From positions 372,001-436,000 of the forward strand of contig JAJFHV010000013.1 in the NCBI GenBank assembly GCA_021775415.1: 64,000 bases of DNA. Direction: 5' to 3'. Source of the DNA: Hyphomicrobiales bacterium. Its GTDB lineage: Bacteria; Pseudomonadota; Alphaproteobacteria; Rhizobiales; Rhizobiaceae. Positions 46,901-54,556 of this stretch are shown piece by piece (position 1 is the first letter of the stretch; each line of letters starts with the position of its first letter). The notes below the pieces were generated by a model that was given only the letters and a program-made list of their open reading frames with translations, had not been told where the DNA came from and ran no database searches. The translations under genes were made by a program, and so were the position numbers.

Positions 46901-47401
46901 ATCATTCTGGCCTGGGTCTTTGCCGACTATTACCGGCCAATCGCCATCATGTTGATTATTCCATTTGGTATAGTCGGTGCGGTGTTTGGACACTGGATAT
47001 TGGGCTACAAGCTCACCATTCTCTCCTTCATCGGCCTGTTGGGTTTGGCGGGTATTCTGGTCAATGATTCCATCATTTTGGTAAGCCGCCTGGATGAGCG
47101 ACTGGAGGCTGGCGAAAGCCTGTTTGAGGCAGCAACCGGTGCAAGTCGGGATCGTCTCCGTGCAGTGCTTTTGACTTCGCTGACCACGATTGGCGGGCTT
47201 ATCCCGTTGATGTTTGAAAAGAGTGTACAGGCGCAATTCCTGTTGCCAATGGCGATCACCATTGTATTTGGTCTTGGCCTGGCAACCCTGCTGGTGTTGT
47301 TCCTTGTGCCGGCGCTGATTGGCATTGGTGCCGATATAAAACGCGTGCTTGGTGCAGTGTTTGGTGACAGGAATGAGGGAACGCTGGAGGCTGCAGAGTA
47401 G
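43994..47401 (+). CDS. RND-family efflux permease (AcrB-like)
   Basis: 1135 aa, the usual size. An N-terminal helix and periplasmic loop (NTIGITVAWSGASAEDVESN) are followed by a helix bundle with MMLGVIVDDAIVVGEHTATR, where paired Asp residues of helix 4 mark proton-driven RND pumps, and LAAMVTTIAAFAPILLIGDV. The second half repeats the pattern (LGLAGILVNDSIILVSRL, LTSLTTIGGLIPLMFE). It exports hydrophobic or amphiphilic compounds with the adaptor encoded just upstream. The sequence is closer to poorly characterised AcrB-like proteins than to a named multidrug pump, so the substrate is open. Confidence 0.94.
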   Translation: MISRVIPGSGGIVSAFARHSNAANLLMVLMILFGIFALGKINTQFFPNTEINTIGITVAWSGASAEDVESNVIEIIEPEVRFIEGVTKMISYAREGSGTVSIEFKPGSDMQKALVDAEAAVKAITTLPQDAESPNISKWSWWDRVARLSIAGDVPEPTLRIYAKKIRDDLISRGIDKVDFVGLRTEELQIEVPDRELRRLGLSIADVSKAVADNSRDTPSGQLEGAVEKQIRALAGIENPGSVSKIEVRSFASGEKVLLGDIAEIKRGYKDGEPQGYSKGTRAIQITVWRSPTADTLKTAAILDDYLVEISGSLPPGIVLEKYEVRADALIERIMLLLRNGIGGLIIVVATLFIFLNARIAFWVAAGIPIAMFATLGFLLLLGQSINMISLFAMIMMLGVIVDDAIVVGEHTATRFEAGDGPFDAAENGAQRMVTPVLAAMVTTIAAFAPILLIGDVIGQIMGVMPIVVIAVIIASLIECFLILPGHLAHTLQFKPVRQWSFFRQMFVAGIVGALVLIIAVRASTGGLGQISLFGAVAAAKQDFSPLVFFGLLAVGSLIFGTLFECLVWYLKKRRQTRLARAGRDPYSESAFRRGFDKKFNAFRDGRFSRFLSLSFHWRYVTVAIAVASVMVLAYGLIKGEHVKFVFFPSPESENIRGRLVFNAGIPQEQALQIISKVEGALHETVEEMTGGEEGLVTAVFVNFGQAGWSQGDNLAELRVQLTSSESRTIRTNEIVKAWRKNVPKLAGSRRISIYEARGGPPGRDLDLEITGGGVAELKRAAGEIIGIVAAVEGVSGVADDLPYGKPELVMELLPRGAALGFTIDEVGKQVRNAFDGAIPRRFARGDDEITIRVSRTSRDKGGDKLRNFELKGPTGDFVPLVEVVSLKEKQGFSAIQRQDGKTIVSITADLDTDLKTTEDAVAELEAGDMPKVLARMGLDYRFGGRAEERKKAFADLGIGVVVALIVIYIILAWVFADYYRPIAIMLIIPFGIVGAVFGHWILGYKLTILSFIGLLGLAGILVNDSIILVSRLDERLEAGESLFEAATGASRDRLRAVLLTSLTTIGGLIPLMFEKSVQAQFLLPMAITIVFGLGLATLLVLFLVPALIGIGADIKRVLGAVFGDRNEGTLEAAE

Positions 47402-47406
47402 CCGGT

Positions 47407-48858
47407 TCAGGCCCGCCAGAATCTCGGTACGAACAGCACCAGAACCGTAAACAGTTCCAGCCTGCCAGTCAGCATCGCCGCGCACATGATCCATTTGGCT
47501 GTGTCATTCAAGCCCTGAAAAGTAGACGACGGACCAATCTCGGAACCAAGACCTGGTCCGACATTTGAAATGGCGGTTCCTGCTGCAGACATTGCGGTCA
47601 GAAAATCCAGCCCGGTGAGATTGAGCGCGATGGCGAACAAGCCAAACAACAGGAAATAGACCGCAATGAAATTCATCACCGCGGCCGAAACGCTTTCCTC
47701 AACCGGCTTGCCGTTAAACCGCATGATGAAAATTCCGTTAGGATAAAATATCCGGCTGAGATGTTGTTTGATGGTTTGAAACATCACCTGAAAGCGGAAA
47801 ATCTTGATGCCGCAGGATGTCGATCCGGCACAGCCACCGATAAACATGATCGCGAAGAAAAACGCATTGGTGCCTGGCGCCCAAGCGCTGTAGTCGGCGG
47901 TGGTATAGCCGGTTCCGGTGACAATCGAAGTAACATTGAAGACGGATTCAAAAAATCCGGATGCGCGCCCACCCTCGCCGGGATGCAGCCACCAGGCAAT
48001 GGCGGTCAGCACCGCCAGCACACCGAGGAAAACCTGAACTTGTGAGTTTTGCCAGATTTTGGCTGGTTGGCCTTGCCAGGCCTGAACGTAGAGAATGAAG
48101 GGGATCGAACCAAGAATCATGAAGAAGACTGCAATGGCATCGATTAAATTGCTGTCATAAAATCCGATTGAGGCGTCCTTGGTTGAAAACCCACCGGTAG
48201 CAACTGTCGTCATGGCGTGAATGATTGCGTCATCAAATTCCATGCCGGCGACAAGATAGGCGGCAGCGCAAAGCAGCGTAATCACAATGAACACCAGAGT
48301 GAGCGAGCCTGAAATTTGCGTGGCGCGTGGCATAATTTTTTCTGCCGTGTCAAAGGCTTCCATCTTGAACAGCTGCATGCCGCCAACCTGCAGCATTGGC
48401 AGCACCGCAACCGCCATCACGATGATGCCCAACCCGCCAAGCCATTGCTGAATGCCACGCCATAACAAAATACCAGGCGGCGCATTGTCGAGGCCGGTAA
48501 TGACGGTTGAGCCGGTGGTGGTGAGACCGGAGATTGATTCAAAAAAGGCATCGGTGAAGGTAGGCACCACTCCTGACCACAGATAGGGCAAGGCACCAAA
48601 CAGACCCAGCGCCACCCAGGCAAATGTGGTCATCACGAATGCCTGCCGGGTGGTCATGCCCTGGGGAATTCCACGTGCACCTGTATAAAGACCAAGTCCG
48701 ATCAAAAGTGTTAGCGCTGCAGCAAAGGCAAATGCCTCCCAATCATTGTTGTTGTCCAGCAAATCAACGATAGCTGGCAGGATCATCGCGCAACCAAGTG
48801 TTGCCAGCAACAGGCCGATAATCAGCAGAATGGGGCGGAGGTTGGAAATCATTTGCAT
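47407..48858 (-). CDS. trkH: TrkH family potassium uptake protein
   Basis: 483 aa, hydrophobic, with the repeated membrane-pore-membrane units of the Trk/Ktr superfamily. Selectivity-filter-like segments include SGLTTTGSTVITGLDNAPPG, ATGGFSTKDASIGFYDS, SIVTGTGYTTADYSAW and SNVGPGLGSEIGPSS. It takes up K+ across the inner membrane, normally with cytoplasmic TrkA, which is not in this window. It starts 3 nt after the apaG stop on the same strand and ends 5 nt from the convergent pump gene. Confidence 0.93.
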   Translation of the reverse strand: MQMISNLRPILLIIGLLLATLGCAMILPAIVDLLDNNNDWEAFAFAAALTLLIGLGLYTGARGIPQGMTTRQAFVMTTFAWVALGLFGALPYLWSGVVPTFTDAFFESISGLTTTGSTVITGLDNAPPGILLWRGIQQWLGGLGIIVMAVAVLPMLQVGGMQLFKMEAFDTAEKIMPRATQISGSLTLVFIVITLLCAAAYLVAGMEFDDAIIHAMTTVATGGFSTKDASIGFYDSNLIDAIAVFFMILGSIPFILYVQAWQGQPAKIWQNSQVQVFLGVLAVLTAIAWWLHPGEGGRASGFFESVFNVTSIVTGTGYTTADYSAWAPGTNAFFFAIMFIGGCAGSTSCGIKIFRFQVMFQTIKQHLSRIFYPNGIFIMRFNGKPVEESVSAAVMNFIAVYFLLFGLFAIALNLTGLDFLTAMSAAGTAISNVGPGLGSEIGPSSTFQGLNDTAKWIMCAAMLTGRLELFTVLVLFVPRFWRA

Positions 48859-48861
48859 GGT

Positions 48862-49254
48862 TTAGTTAATCACCGGCTTGAAGTCTGGAAGATCTAGCGG
48901 GAAGGCGGGAATGGCAATTTCCACAATCTGGCCATCTGTTGATTCCATTTGATAACTGCCCACCATGATGCCGGATGACGCGTTGAGCGGACAGCCGCTT
49001 GTATAGGTAAATTGTTCCCCATGATTAAGCATTGGCTGCTCGCCTACCACACCTTCACCCCTGACCTCTTCGGTTCTGCCTTCGCTGTCGGTGATGTTCC
49101 AGTATCGTGAAATGAGTTTCAAAAATCGGCCTGACTGGTTTTCAATGATCACGCGATACGCCCAAAAATGCCGATCCAACTCGGGTTCGGAGCGTTCATC
49201 GATATAGACCGGCATGACCGTTACAGTAACGCCGTCGGTGGTGGCCTTGTACAT
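48862..49254 (-). CDS. apaG: ApaG domain protein (CorD)
   Basis: 130 aa. ApaG features: VTVMPVYIDERSEPELDRHF, AYRVIIENQSG, the LISRYWNITDSEGRTEEVRG core, VVGEQPMLNHGEQFTYTSGC and GIMVGSYQMES. The family forms a fibronectin-type-III-like fold with a putative nucleotide or Mg/Co-related role. It lies between metZ (74 nt upstream) and trkH (3 nt downstream) on the same strand; the metZ-apaG neighbourhood recurs in Hyphomicrobiales. Confidence 0.94.
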   Translation of the reverse strand: MYKATTDGVTVTVMPVYIDERSEPELDRHFWAYRVIIENQSGRFLKLISRYWNITDSEGRTEEVRGEGVVGEQPMLNHGEQFTYTSGCPLNASSGIMVGSYQMESTDGQIVEIAIPAFPLDLPDFKPVIN

Positions 49255-49328
49255 GGCGAGCTTCCAACCCCACGGTTTTGCTGAGTTCCTAGCACATTAT
49301 GCAGATTGAATTCACCAACCGATTGGAA

Positions 49329-50516
49329 TTATCCAGATGCTTGAAGCGCCTGTCCCAAATCTTCCATCAGATCGTTGACATCTTCCAGGCCAACGGAAAT
49401 GCGAAGCAAACCGTCGCTGATGTTAAGTGCTGCGCGGTCTTCGTCTGAAAGATTTTTGTGAGTTGTGGTTGCCGGGTGAGTAATAAGACTTTTGGCATCA
49501 CCCAAATTATTTGAGATTCCGACCAATTTGAGTGCATTTTCGAATGCAAATGCTGCCTGCTTCCCGCCTTTCAACTCAAACGCAATGAGTGTGGAACCCC
49601 CGGTCATTTGCCGGGCTGCAAGTTCTGCTTGCGGGTGAGAGGCATGACCCGGATAGCTTATCCACGATACCTTGTCCTGATCCGCCAGAAAATCTGCCAG
49701 TTGACCGGCATTGGCAGTTTGTTTTTCCACCCGAACCGGTAGGGTTTCCAATCCCTTCAGGAGGTTCCAGGCATTAAAAGGTGAAAGGCTTGGCCCCGTA
49801 TGCCGGAAATAATCATGCAAGTTTTCGTCAATCCATTCCTTGTCGCCAAGAATAACACCACCCAGGCACCGACCTTGTCCGTCAATGTGCTTTGTTGCTG
49901 AATAAACCACAATATCTGCACCAAGTTGCAACGGCTTTTGGAAAAGCGGTGTGGAAAACACGTTGTCGACCACCAGTTTTGCGCCGTTTTCATGGGCAAG
50001 ATCAGCGACCGCACGAATATCCACCAATTCAAGGGTCGGGTTGGTAGGGGTTTCCAAAAACAAGACTTTTGTTTCAGGCCGGATTGCAGCCTTCCAGGCC
50101 TCAATGTCCCTGCCATCAACCAATGTGCAGGAAACGCCGTATCGGGGCATCAGTTTTTCAACCACCCAGCGACAGGAGCCAAACAGCGCCCTTGCAGCCA
50201 GAATATGATCGCCTGCCTGAACCTGACAACCGATAGCAGCTGTTACCGCCGCCATGCCGGACGCGGTTGAACGCGCATCTTCGGCACCTTCCAGCAGGCA
50301 CATACGTTGTTCAAACATGGCATTGGTGGGGTTGCCATAGCGCGAGTAAATAAAGCCGTCATCTTCACCCTTGAAGCGTGCCTCGGCCGCTTCAGCGCTG
50401 TCATATAGATAGCCCTGTGTCAGAAAAAGTGCTTCAGAGGTTTCGCCAAATGCACTTCTTTGTGTTCCACCATGCACCAGGTTGGTGGCCTCACGCCAAT
50501 TATGATCGATAGTCAT
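49329..50516 (-). CDS. metZ: O-succinylhomoserine sulfhydrylase
   Basis: 395 aa with GGAG 7 nt before the ATG. A Cys/Met-metabolism PLP enzyme: YSRYGNPTNAMFEQRMCLLE, TASGMAAVTAAI, LFLETPTNPTLELVDI, and the PLP lysine in VVYSATKHIDGQGRCLGGV near residue 210. It makes homocysteine directly from O-succinylhomoserine and sulfide. The 5' leader carries a SAM-II riboswitch and a terminator, so expression should fall when S-adenosylmethionine is plentiful. The riboswitch supports the MetZ assignment over a generic cystathionine enzyme. Confidence 0.95.
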   Translation of the reverse strand: MTIDHNWREATNLVHGGTQRSAFGETSEALFLTQGYLYDSAEAAEARFKGEDDGFIYSRYGNPTNAMFEQRMCLLEGAEDARSTASGMAAVTAAIGCQVQAGDHILAARALFGSCRWVVEKLMPRYGVSCTLVDGRDIEAWKAAIRPETKVLFLETPTNPTLELVDIRAVADLAHENGAKLVVDNVFSTPLFQKPLQLGADIVVYSATKHIDGQGRCLGGVILGDKEWIDENLHDYFRHTGPSLSPFNAWNLLKGLETLPVRVEKQTANAGQLADFLADQDKVSWISYPGHASHPQAELAARQMTGGSTLIAFELKGGKQAAFAFENALKLVGISNNLGDAKSLITHPATTTHKNLSDEDRAALNISDGLLRISVGLEDVNDLMEDLGQALQASG

Positions 50517-50532
50517 TTTTCAACTCCACAAA

Positions 50533-50564
50533 CAAAAAATCCGGTCGCGAAGTCGCTTCCGGAT
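50533..50564 (-). terminator. Intrinsic terminator in the metZ leader
   Basis: On the minus strand ATCCGG and CCGGAT (plus 50559-50564 and 50539-50544) pair with an inner GCG/CGC extension, followed by TTTTTT. It lies between the SAM-II aptamer and the metZ ribosome site. Its first arm holds AGCGACTT (plus 50550-50557), complementary to the aptamer's 3' strand. Confidence 0.85.
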
Positions 50565-50584
50565 CCTGTCGTCTGTGACAGCGG

Positions 50585-50640
50585 CCCTATTTAGCGACTT
50601 TTTTAACGTGGCTGCAAGCCGGCCGGCCCAAATCACCACG
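50585..50640 (-). ncRNA. SAM-II riboswitch (S-adenosylmethionine aptamer)
   Basis: The minus strand reads CGTGGTGATTTG, then GGCTTGCAGCCACGTTAAA, then AAGTCGCTAAATAGGG, matching the compact SAM-II consensus of alphaproteobacteria. The P1 stem CGTGG/CCACG uses plus positions 50636-50640 and 50607-50611. The pseudoknot forms between GGCTT in the loop and AAGTC in the 3' strand. It lies 69 nt upstream of metZ, a known SAM-II target. Ligand-bound aptamer should reduce metZ expression. Confidence 0.93.
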
Positions 50641-50729
50641 GAATAAACAGTGGTTTAATCGATCTGACCCTTTGCGTCAATCGCCGGTTTCTTTATTGCT
50701 TTATGAAGTTGAGCAGGTGTGAAGAGAAG

Positions 50730-51821
50730 ATGACGCGAAAATCCGGAATACTGGCAGATGGTGCCATTAACAAATTATATGGTGACGGCAAATTGTTGGC
50801 CGCCAGAGAGCTCGATGGGGATCAGATTCAGCCGGCAAGCCTTGATCTTAGGCTGGGGACAAAGGCCTATCGCATCAGGGCCTCTTTTCTGCCTGGTAGG
50901 GGCAACAAAGTTACCACCAAGCTCGACCGGTTTAAACTGCATGAGCTTGACCTGCGAGAAGGCGCCATTCTGGAAACCGGTTGTGTTTACCTTGTGCCTT
51001 TGCTCGAAAGCCTTGCATTACCGCAAGACATAGAAGCCTCTGCAAACCCCAAAAGTTCAACTGGCAGGCTCGATATTTTCACCCGGGTAATCGTTGATGG
51101 CAGCCAGGCGTTTGACCGCATTCCCGCTGGGTACAATGGCCCGCTCTACCTGGAAATCAGCCCGAGCACTTTTCCGGTTGTGGTGCGGACCGGCTCAAGA
51201 CTTTCCCAAATACGCTTCAGAAAAGGGTCTTCGGTTCTCGACGATGATGCGCTGCTGGCGTTGCATAAGGCTGAAACGCTGGTAGCGACCTCTGAACCGA
51301 ACATTCACAATGGTGGCATCGGTCTTTCCATAGATCTTACAGGCGATGAGAATGGTCTGGTTGGCTATCGCGGTAAACGTCATACCGGCTTGATTGATGT
51401 CGACAAAAAAGCAGCCCATGTCGTGCTTGATTTTTGGGAACCAATACACAACCGGGGTTCAGGTGATCTCGTACTGGATCCGGATGAATTCTACATTCTT
51501 GTGTCTCAAGAGGCAGTGCACGTTCCACCCAAATATGCTGCCGAAATGGTTCCATTCGACCCGCTGGTTGGCGAATTCAGGGTTCACTATGCAGGGTTTT
51601 TTGATCCAGGATTTGGCCATGTTCATGCTGGTGGTAGCGGAGCACGCGGTGTGCTTGAGGTGCGCAGTCATGAGGTGCCGTTCATTCTTGAACATGGCCA
51701 GTTGGTCGGCCGGCTGATCTATGAGCACATGATGGAGCGGCCAGATCAACTTTACGGCACAGATCTTGGCTCAAACTATCAGGCGCAAGGTCTCAAGCTT
51801 TCAAAGCACTTTAAATCCTGA
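50730..51821 (+). CDS. 2'-deoxycytidine 5'-triphosphate deaminase-like protein (long, two-domain DCD type)
   Basis: 363 aa from the ATG at 50730; an ATG nine codons upstream (50703) is possible. The protein has two tandem dUTPase/DCD-like halves. The first carries DGDQIQPASLDLRLGTKAYR and SANPKSSTGRLDIFTRVIVD with the catalytic region, and QAFDRIPAGYNGPLYLEISP. The second has PPKYAAEMVPFDPLVGEFRV, HYAGFFDPGFGHV and GARGVLEVRSHEVPFILEHG. This matches the long dCTP deaminase family (PF06559) of alphaproteobacteria, roughly twice the usual Dcd length. It would supply dUTP for thymidylate synthesis. Divergent from metZ. Confidence 0.88.
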   Translation: MTRKSGILADGAINKLYGDGKLLAARELDGDQIQPASLDLRLGTKAYRIRASFLPGRGNKVTTKLDRFKLHELDLREGAILETGCVYLVPLLESLALPQDIEASANPKSSTGRLDIFTRVIVDGSQAFDRIPAGYNGPLYLEISPSTFPVVVRTGSRLSQIRFRKGSSVLDDDALLALHKAETLVATSEPNIHNGGIGLSIDLTGDENGLVGYRGKRHTGLIDVDKKAAHVVLDFWEPIHNRGSGDLVLDPDEFYILVSQEAVHVPPKYAAEMVPFDPLVGEFRVHYAGFFDPGFGHVHAGGSGARGVLEVRSHEVPFILEHGQLVGRLIYEHMMERPDQLYGTDLGSNYQAQGLKLSKHFKS

Positions 51822-51840
51822 ACGCTTCTTTCCGCTGGTA

Positions 51841-52551
51841 TCAAGAATCGTCCGGACAAGGCCACGAGCTAGGGCGTTCAAGACCATCCGGAATTTTCGT
51901 GTCTGCATCCCCGCAACTCATATCCACCTGCCATTGGGCAAGTCCTGTAGCCTTTGAAAGATCCAGACCTTCAATTCGTGTCTGGAAAAGGAATGCAGAA
52001 GTGAGCGGTATCGGGCCTTCAATTATTGTGTTTCTAAGGTCGGCGCGGGCAAGGTTGGCATGTTCAAAGGATGCACCGGTCAAAATTCCTCCAGAAAACA
52101 TTACCCGGCCCAATTCGGATTTTGACAAATCAGCATTGGTGAGGTCCGCCCCGGAAAAATCCGAGCGATGCAATTCAGATTTAACAAAATTGGCACCCGT
52201 AAGACTTGCATTGGCAAAATTCGTCCGGAATCCCAGCGCATTTTGGAAATTTGCATTGTCCGCGGTTGATCCGGCAAAATAGGCCCGCAACAAATTTGAT
52301 TTGCGAAGATTTGCGTTGGTGAGGTTTGAATCCCTGAGATCAGATGAAGTGAAGTCAGTTTTGATGAAATTGGCACCTTCAAAATTTGAGCCACTCATAA
52401 TGAGGTTTCTTTTGCGGCATTCTTGCCAGTCAACGCCGGGTGCCGGGTCATCTTCGCAACCCGCGAATGCAGGCAAGGTAGGTGCAAAATATGCAGCACC
52501 GGATGCGGCAATCGCAAACAGGGCTGGCAAGAGGTAACGGAACGGTTTCAA
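51841..52551 (-). CDS. Secreted pentapeptide-repeat protein
   Basis: 236 aa from a TTG start with AGGA about 10 nt upstream. A signal peptide (LLPALFAIAASGAAYFAP) precedes pentapeptide repeats of the A(D/N)LXX type running from about residue 55 to 190 (for example GSNFEGANFIKTDFTSSDL, GADLTNADLSKSELG), which form a right-handed quadrilateral helix. C-terminal Cys residues (SCGDAD, WPCPDDS) and an N-terminal CEDD/ECRKR pair suggest disulfides. Function unknown; probably periplasmic. It follows the interrupted glycosyltransferase gene by 47 nt on the same strand. Confidence 0.85.
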   Translation of the reverse strand: MKPFRYLLPALFAIAASGAAYFAPTLPAFAGCEDDPAPGVDWQECRKRNLIMSGSNFEGANFIKTDFTSSDLRDSNLTNANLRKSNLLRAYFAGSTADNANFQNALGFRTNFANASLTGANFVKSELHRSDFSGADLTNADLSKSELGRVMFSGGILTGASFEHANLARADLRNTIIEGPIPLTSAFLFQTRIEGLDLSKATGLAQWQVDMSCGDADTKIPDGLERPSSWPCPDDS

Positions 52552-52598
52552 GGCGGTAAATTCCTTATTTTTGGCGATCTGAAATTCAATGCTACCAC

Positions 52599-53224
52599 CT
52601 ATTTAAGGCGAGAACGCAGAAATGCAAAACCATGCGGCGTTTTTTCCCAGTGATGAGGCGTAACAAACAGCTGATACAGGGCTCGCCATCCGGCAAATGA
52701 CAGCAATATCCAATAAAATGGCAGGCTCAAAAGCGCGATTGCATGCTTTCCGTGTCCGGTGGCTTTCAGAACTGCAAGTGCCAGCAAGCCATAAGTTGTA
52801 TAGCCGCCCACCAGATTGAAAACACTACCAGCCACCATCACAAAATCGACCCCTGACAGAGATGCTGAAGTGAGGGACAGAAGCTGATTGACTGAATAAG
52901 CGATGAAGATTGGATGGATCAATGTTGAGATGACAATTGAAGTCAAAACCAGATGGAACACCAATGTACTTTTTATCCCGATGTCCTGGGCAAGATGAAA
53001 GGGGTTTCTGCTGTGTACGAGAATTGTTTGCATCCAGCCTTTGATCCATCGGGTTCGCTGGGTGATCCAGGGCCGCAATGTTGATGGAGCTTCTTCCAGA
53101 GTTGGCAGCTTGATTGTGCTGCAGCGATAACCTTCCCGGTGCAAGCGCACTCCCAAATCCGCATCTTCCGTTACATTAAAAGGATCCCATGCCCCCACCT
53201 CCCTGAGAACGTTGGTACGGAAAT
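52599..53224 (-). pseudogene. Glycosyltransferase family 2 gene, C-terminal half, cut off by transposon
   Basis: About 208 codons in frame from the transposon edge: HFRTNVLREVGAWDPF continues into NVTEDADLGVRLHREG, which contains the acceptor-site TED, and QRTRWIKGWMQTIL with the QxxRW motif, then several membrane helices and the stop. The missing N-terminal half is at 57106-58243. Joining the two across one GGAAAT copy restores an open frame of about 585 residues. It lacks its promoter and first half, so it should not give an active enzyme; an internal GTG could start a fragment. The enzyme was probably a membrane-bound processive glycosyltransferase for an exopolysaccharide. Confidence 0.92.
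53219..53224. repeat. Target site duplication, left copy (GGAAAT)
   Basis: GGAAAT abuts the left terminal inverted repeat and recurs immediately outside the right one at 57106-57111. The uninterrupted target would read GGTACGGAAATGATTGG. Confidence 0.9.
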
Positions 53225-53250
53225 GCGGTCTTAGGTAGCAAACGCACCAA
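53225..53250 (+). repeat. Left 26-bp terminal inverted repeat
   Basis: Begins GCGGTCTTAGGTAGC and ends ACGCACCAA. It is identical over 26 bp to the reverse complement of 57080-57105 and diverges at the next base. Confidence 0.95.
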
Positions 53251-53344
53251 ATAAGGGTGTTTTGAAATCTAGGGCCGATCCCAAAGAAAGGATCGCCTTA
53301 TGGCGCATTGGAAGTGGATATTAGTATTTGTGGTTTGGTTTCAT

Positions 53345-54259
53345 TCAAGTCAGACGATGGGCTTCGCCATATCTAACAAGCCGCCAACCAAATTCGACTG
53401 TGTCATCTCGTTCAACAAAATAAAATTGCCCGGTGAATCTGAGTTTTTGGGAGGCAGGGTCCTTGTACTTGATGACCAATATGAGGCCCACCTTCTTTTT
53501 ATCACCATCAATTCTAACTCTGGTTCGCCGAGACGCGGGTCGCAATATAGAACTGGTGCCAATATTGGTATCAAATTCTTCGCCAGGTATCACTATTCGC
53601 TTACCCAGACCAAATGTTTTGCTGACGGACTCGTCAATAAATTCATCAACGATAGATTCGTCAAAATGCATGAAAAAATCTTCAACCAACCTACTATGGC
53701 TGCTCATATTATAAGCAGGCATTCTGCCAAAATTTTGTATTTTCAGTTTGATATCAATTCTTGCGGTGCCCTTATCACTAAGGTCAAATACTCCGTTTGG
53801 AAAAGCATCGAAACTAAGCCAAGGACGTTGGTCATTGATAAATGCCGCCGATGTAATCTTGTTCATTTCGTTAGCGGCAGCCAAGGTTTGCCAAACAAGA
53901 AAAACACCAAATACGCCGATCACAGAAGCAAATATCGTAGCCCAAAACATAGCTTCGGCCCACTTAGCCATTTCCCGCTGGGCATTCAAATCATCTTGAG
54001 CGCGATTTTCAGCGGCGGAAGCCTTTGGGGAGTTACTAAAGCACACTCTCGCTATCTCAATGGTAGTGCTAGCGTCGAGGCATTTGGAGTAATTTTTCTG
54101 AGTTGCCTCGTAATTGGCATAATCGGATTTGCTGGATTGATTGGCAGCATTGTAGCCTTTTGAGTACGCTCCCTGCCAAGCAACAAACCCAACTATAAGC
54201 AGTCCGGCAGCTACAGCTATCCAAAGGATAAATGTTCCATCCCTAGGGCCGCTAAACAC
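53345..54259 (-). CDS. Passenger membrane protein of unknown function
   Basis: 304 aa from a GTG that overlaps the DUF6471-like gene by 43 nt. Two hydrophobic helices are visible: ILWIAVAAGLLIVGFVAW (residues 11-28) and AMFWATIFASVIGVFGVFLV (about 103-122), separated by a polar region with two Cys. The second helix leads to QTLAAANEMNKITSAAFIND and QRPWLSF, then a soluble C-terminal domain of beta character. This helix plus RxWL-type layout recurs in many uncharacterised proteins of mobile elements. A role is not known; the coupling to the small upstream gene suggests a two-gene module. The plus-strand frame over it is a shadow. Confidence 0.72.
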   Translation of the reverse strand: MFSGPRDGTFILWIAVAAGLLIVGFVAWQGAYSKGYNAANQSSKSDYANYEATQKNYSKCLDASTTIEIARVCFSNSPKASAAENRAQDDLNAQREMAKWAEAMFWATIFASVIGVFGVFLVWQTLAAANEMNKITSAAFINDQRPWLSFDAFPNGVFDLSDKGTARIDIKLKIQNFGRMPAYNMSSHSRLVEDFFMHFDESIVDEFIDESVSKTFGLGKRIVIPGEEFDTNIGTSSILRPASRRTRVRIDGDKKKVGLILVIKYKDPASQKLRFTGQFYFVERDDTVEFGWRLVRYGEAHRLT

Positions 54260-54441
54260 TGTAACAAAAAGGCAGCAGTAAACTTCCCACGACTAACCTT
54301 ATTTCTCAGATTGCGTTCATCTTCTTGAACATCAATTGATTGCAGCTTTTCTACGAGCTGTGAATAGCTAATGTTTTGTTTAGCCATTTCACCGCGAATG
54401 ATTCCTCGCGCCTTGGCTTCCCAGTCAGTTCTTTCAGGCAT
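54217..54441 (-). CDS. Small DUF6471-like helix-turn-helix protein
   Basis: 74 aa from the ATG at 54439-54441, with GGAG 6 nt upstream. WEAKARGIIRGEMAKQNISY, SQLVEKLQSIDVQEDERNL and RNKVSRGKFTAAFLLQCLAA match the DUF6471 domain, a short all-helical domain resembling a Cro/XRE fold. It is a plausible DNA-binding regulator of its own promoter, which has a 14-bp palindrome over the -10 box. It overlaps the membrane-protein gene and is divergent from the transposase. Confidence 0.78.
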   Translation of the reverse strand: MPERTDWEAKARGIIRGEMAKQNISYSQLVEKLQSIDVQEDERNLRNKVSRGKFTAAFLLQCLAALGMEHLSFG

Positions 54442-54466
54442 TTTGCACTCCATATAATGATATTGT

Positions 54467-54496
54467 CATCATATATGATGCTAAAACACTTGACAA
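54467..54496 (-). promoter_or_regulatory. Promoter and palindromic operator for the DUF6471-like gene
   Basis: On the minus strand TTGTCA (plus 54491-54496), a 17-nt spacer and TATGAT (plus 54468-54473) form a good sigma70 promoter. CATCATATATGATG (54467-54480), a perfect 14-bp palindrome, covers the -10. On the plus strand an overlapping TTGACA (54490-54495) could be the -35 of the transposase gene. Confidence 0.6.
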
Positions 54497-54556
54497 GATT
54501 ACAATTAGTCACCATATGTAGGTCATAAGCACTACAAACGATGACAAATTGGAATT

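Noticed and set aside
46433-47494. 353-codon minus-strand open frame over the RND pump gene
   Set aside because: Shadow of the pump coding sequence, rich in His and Gln as expected from antisense of membrane helices.
53300-54163. 287-codon plus-strand open frame within the transposon
   Set aside because: Antisense to the membrane-protein gene, which has coherent helices, a promoter and coupling to the DUF6471-like gene.
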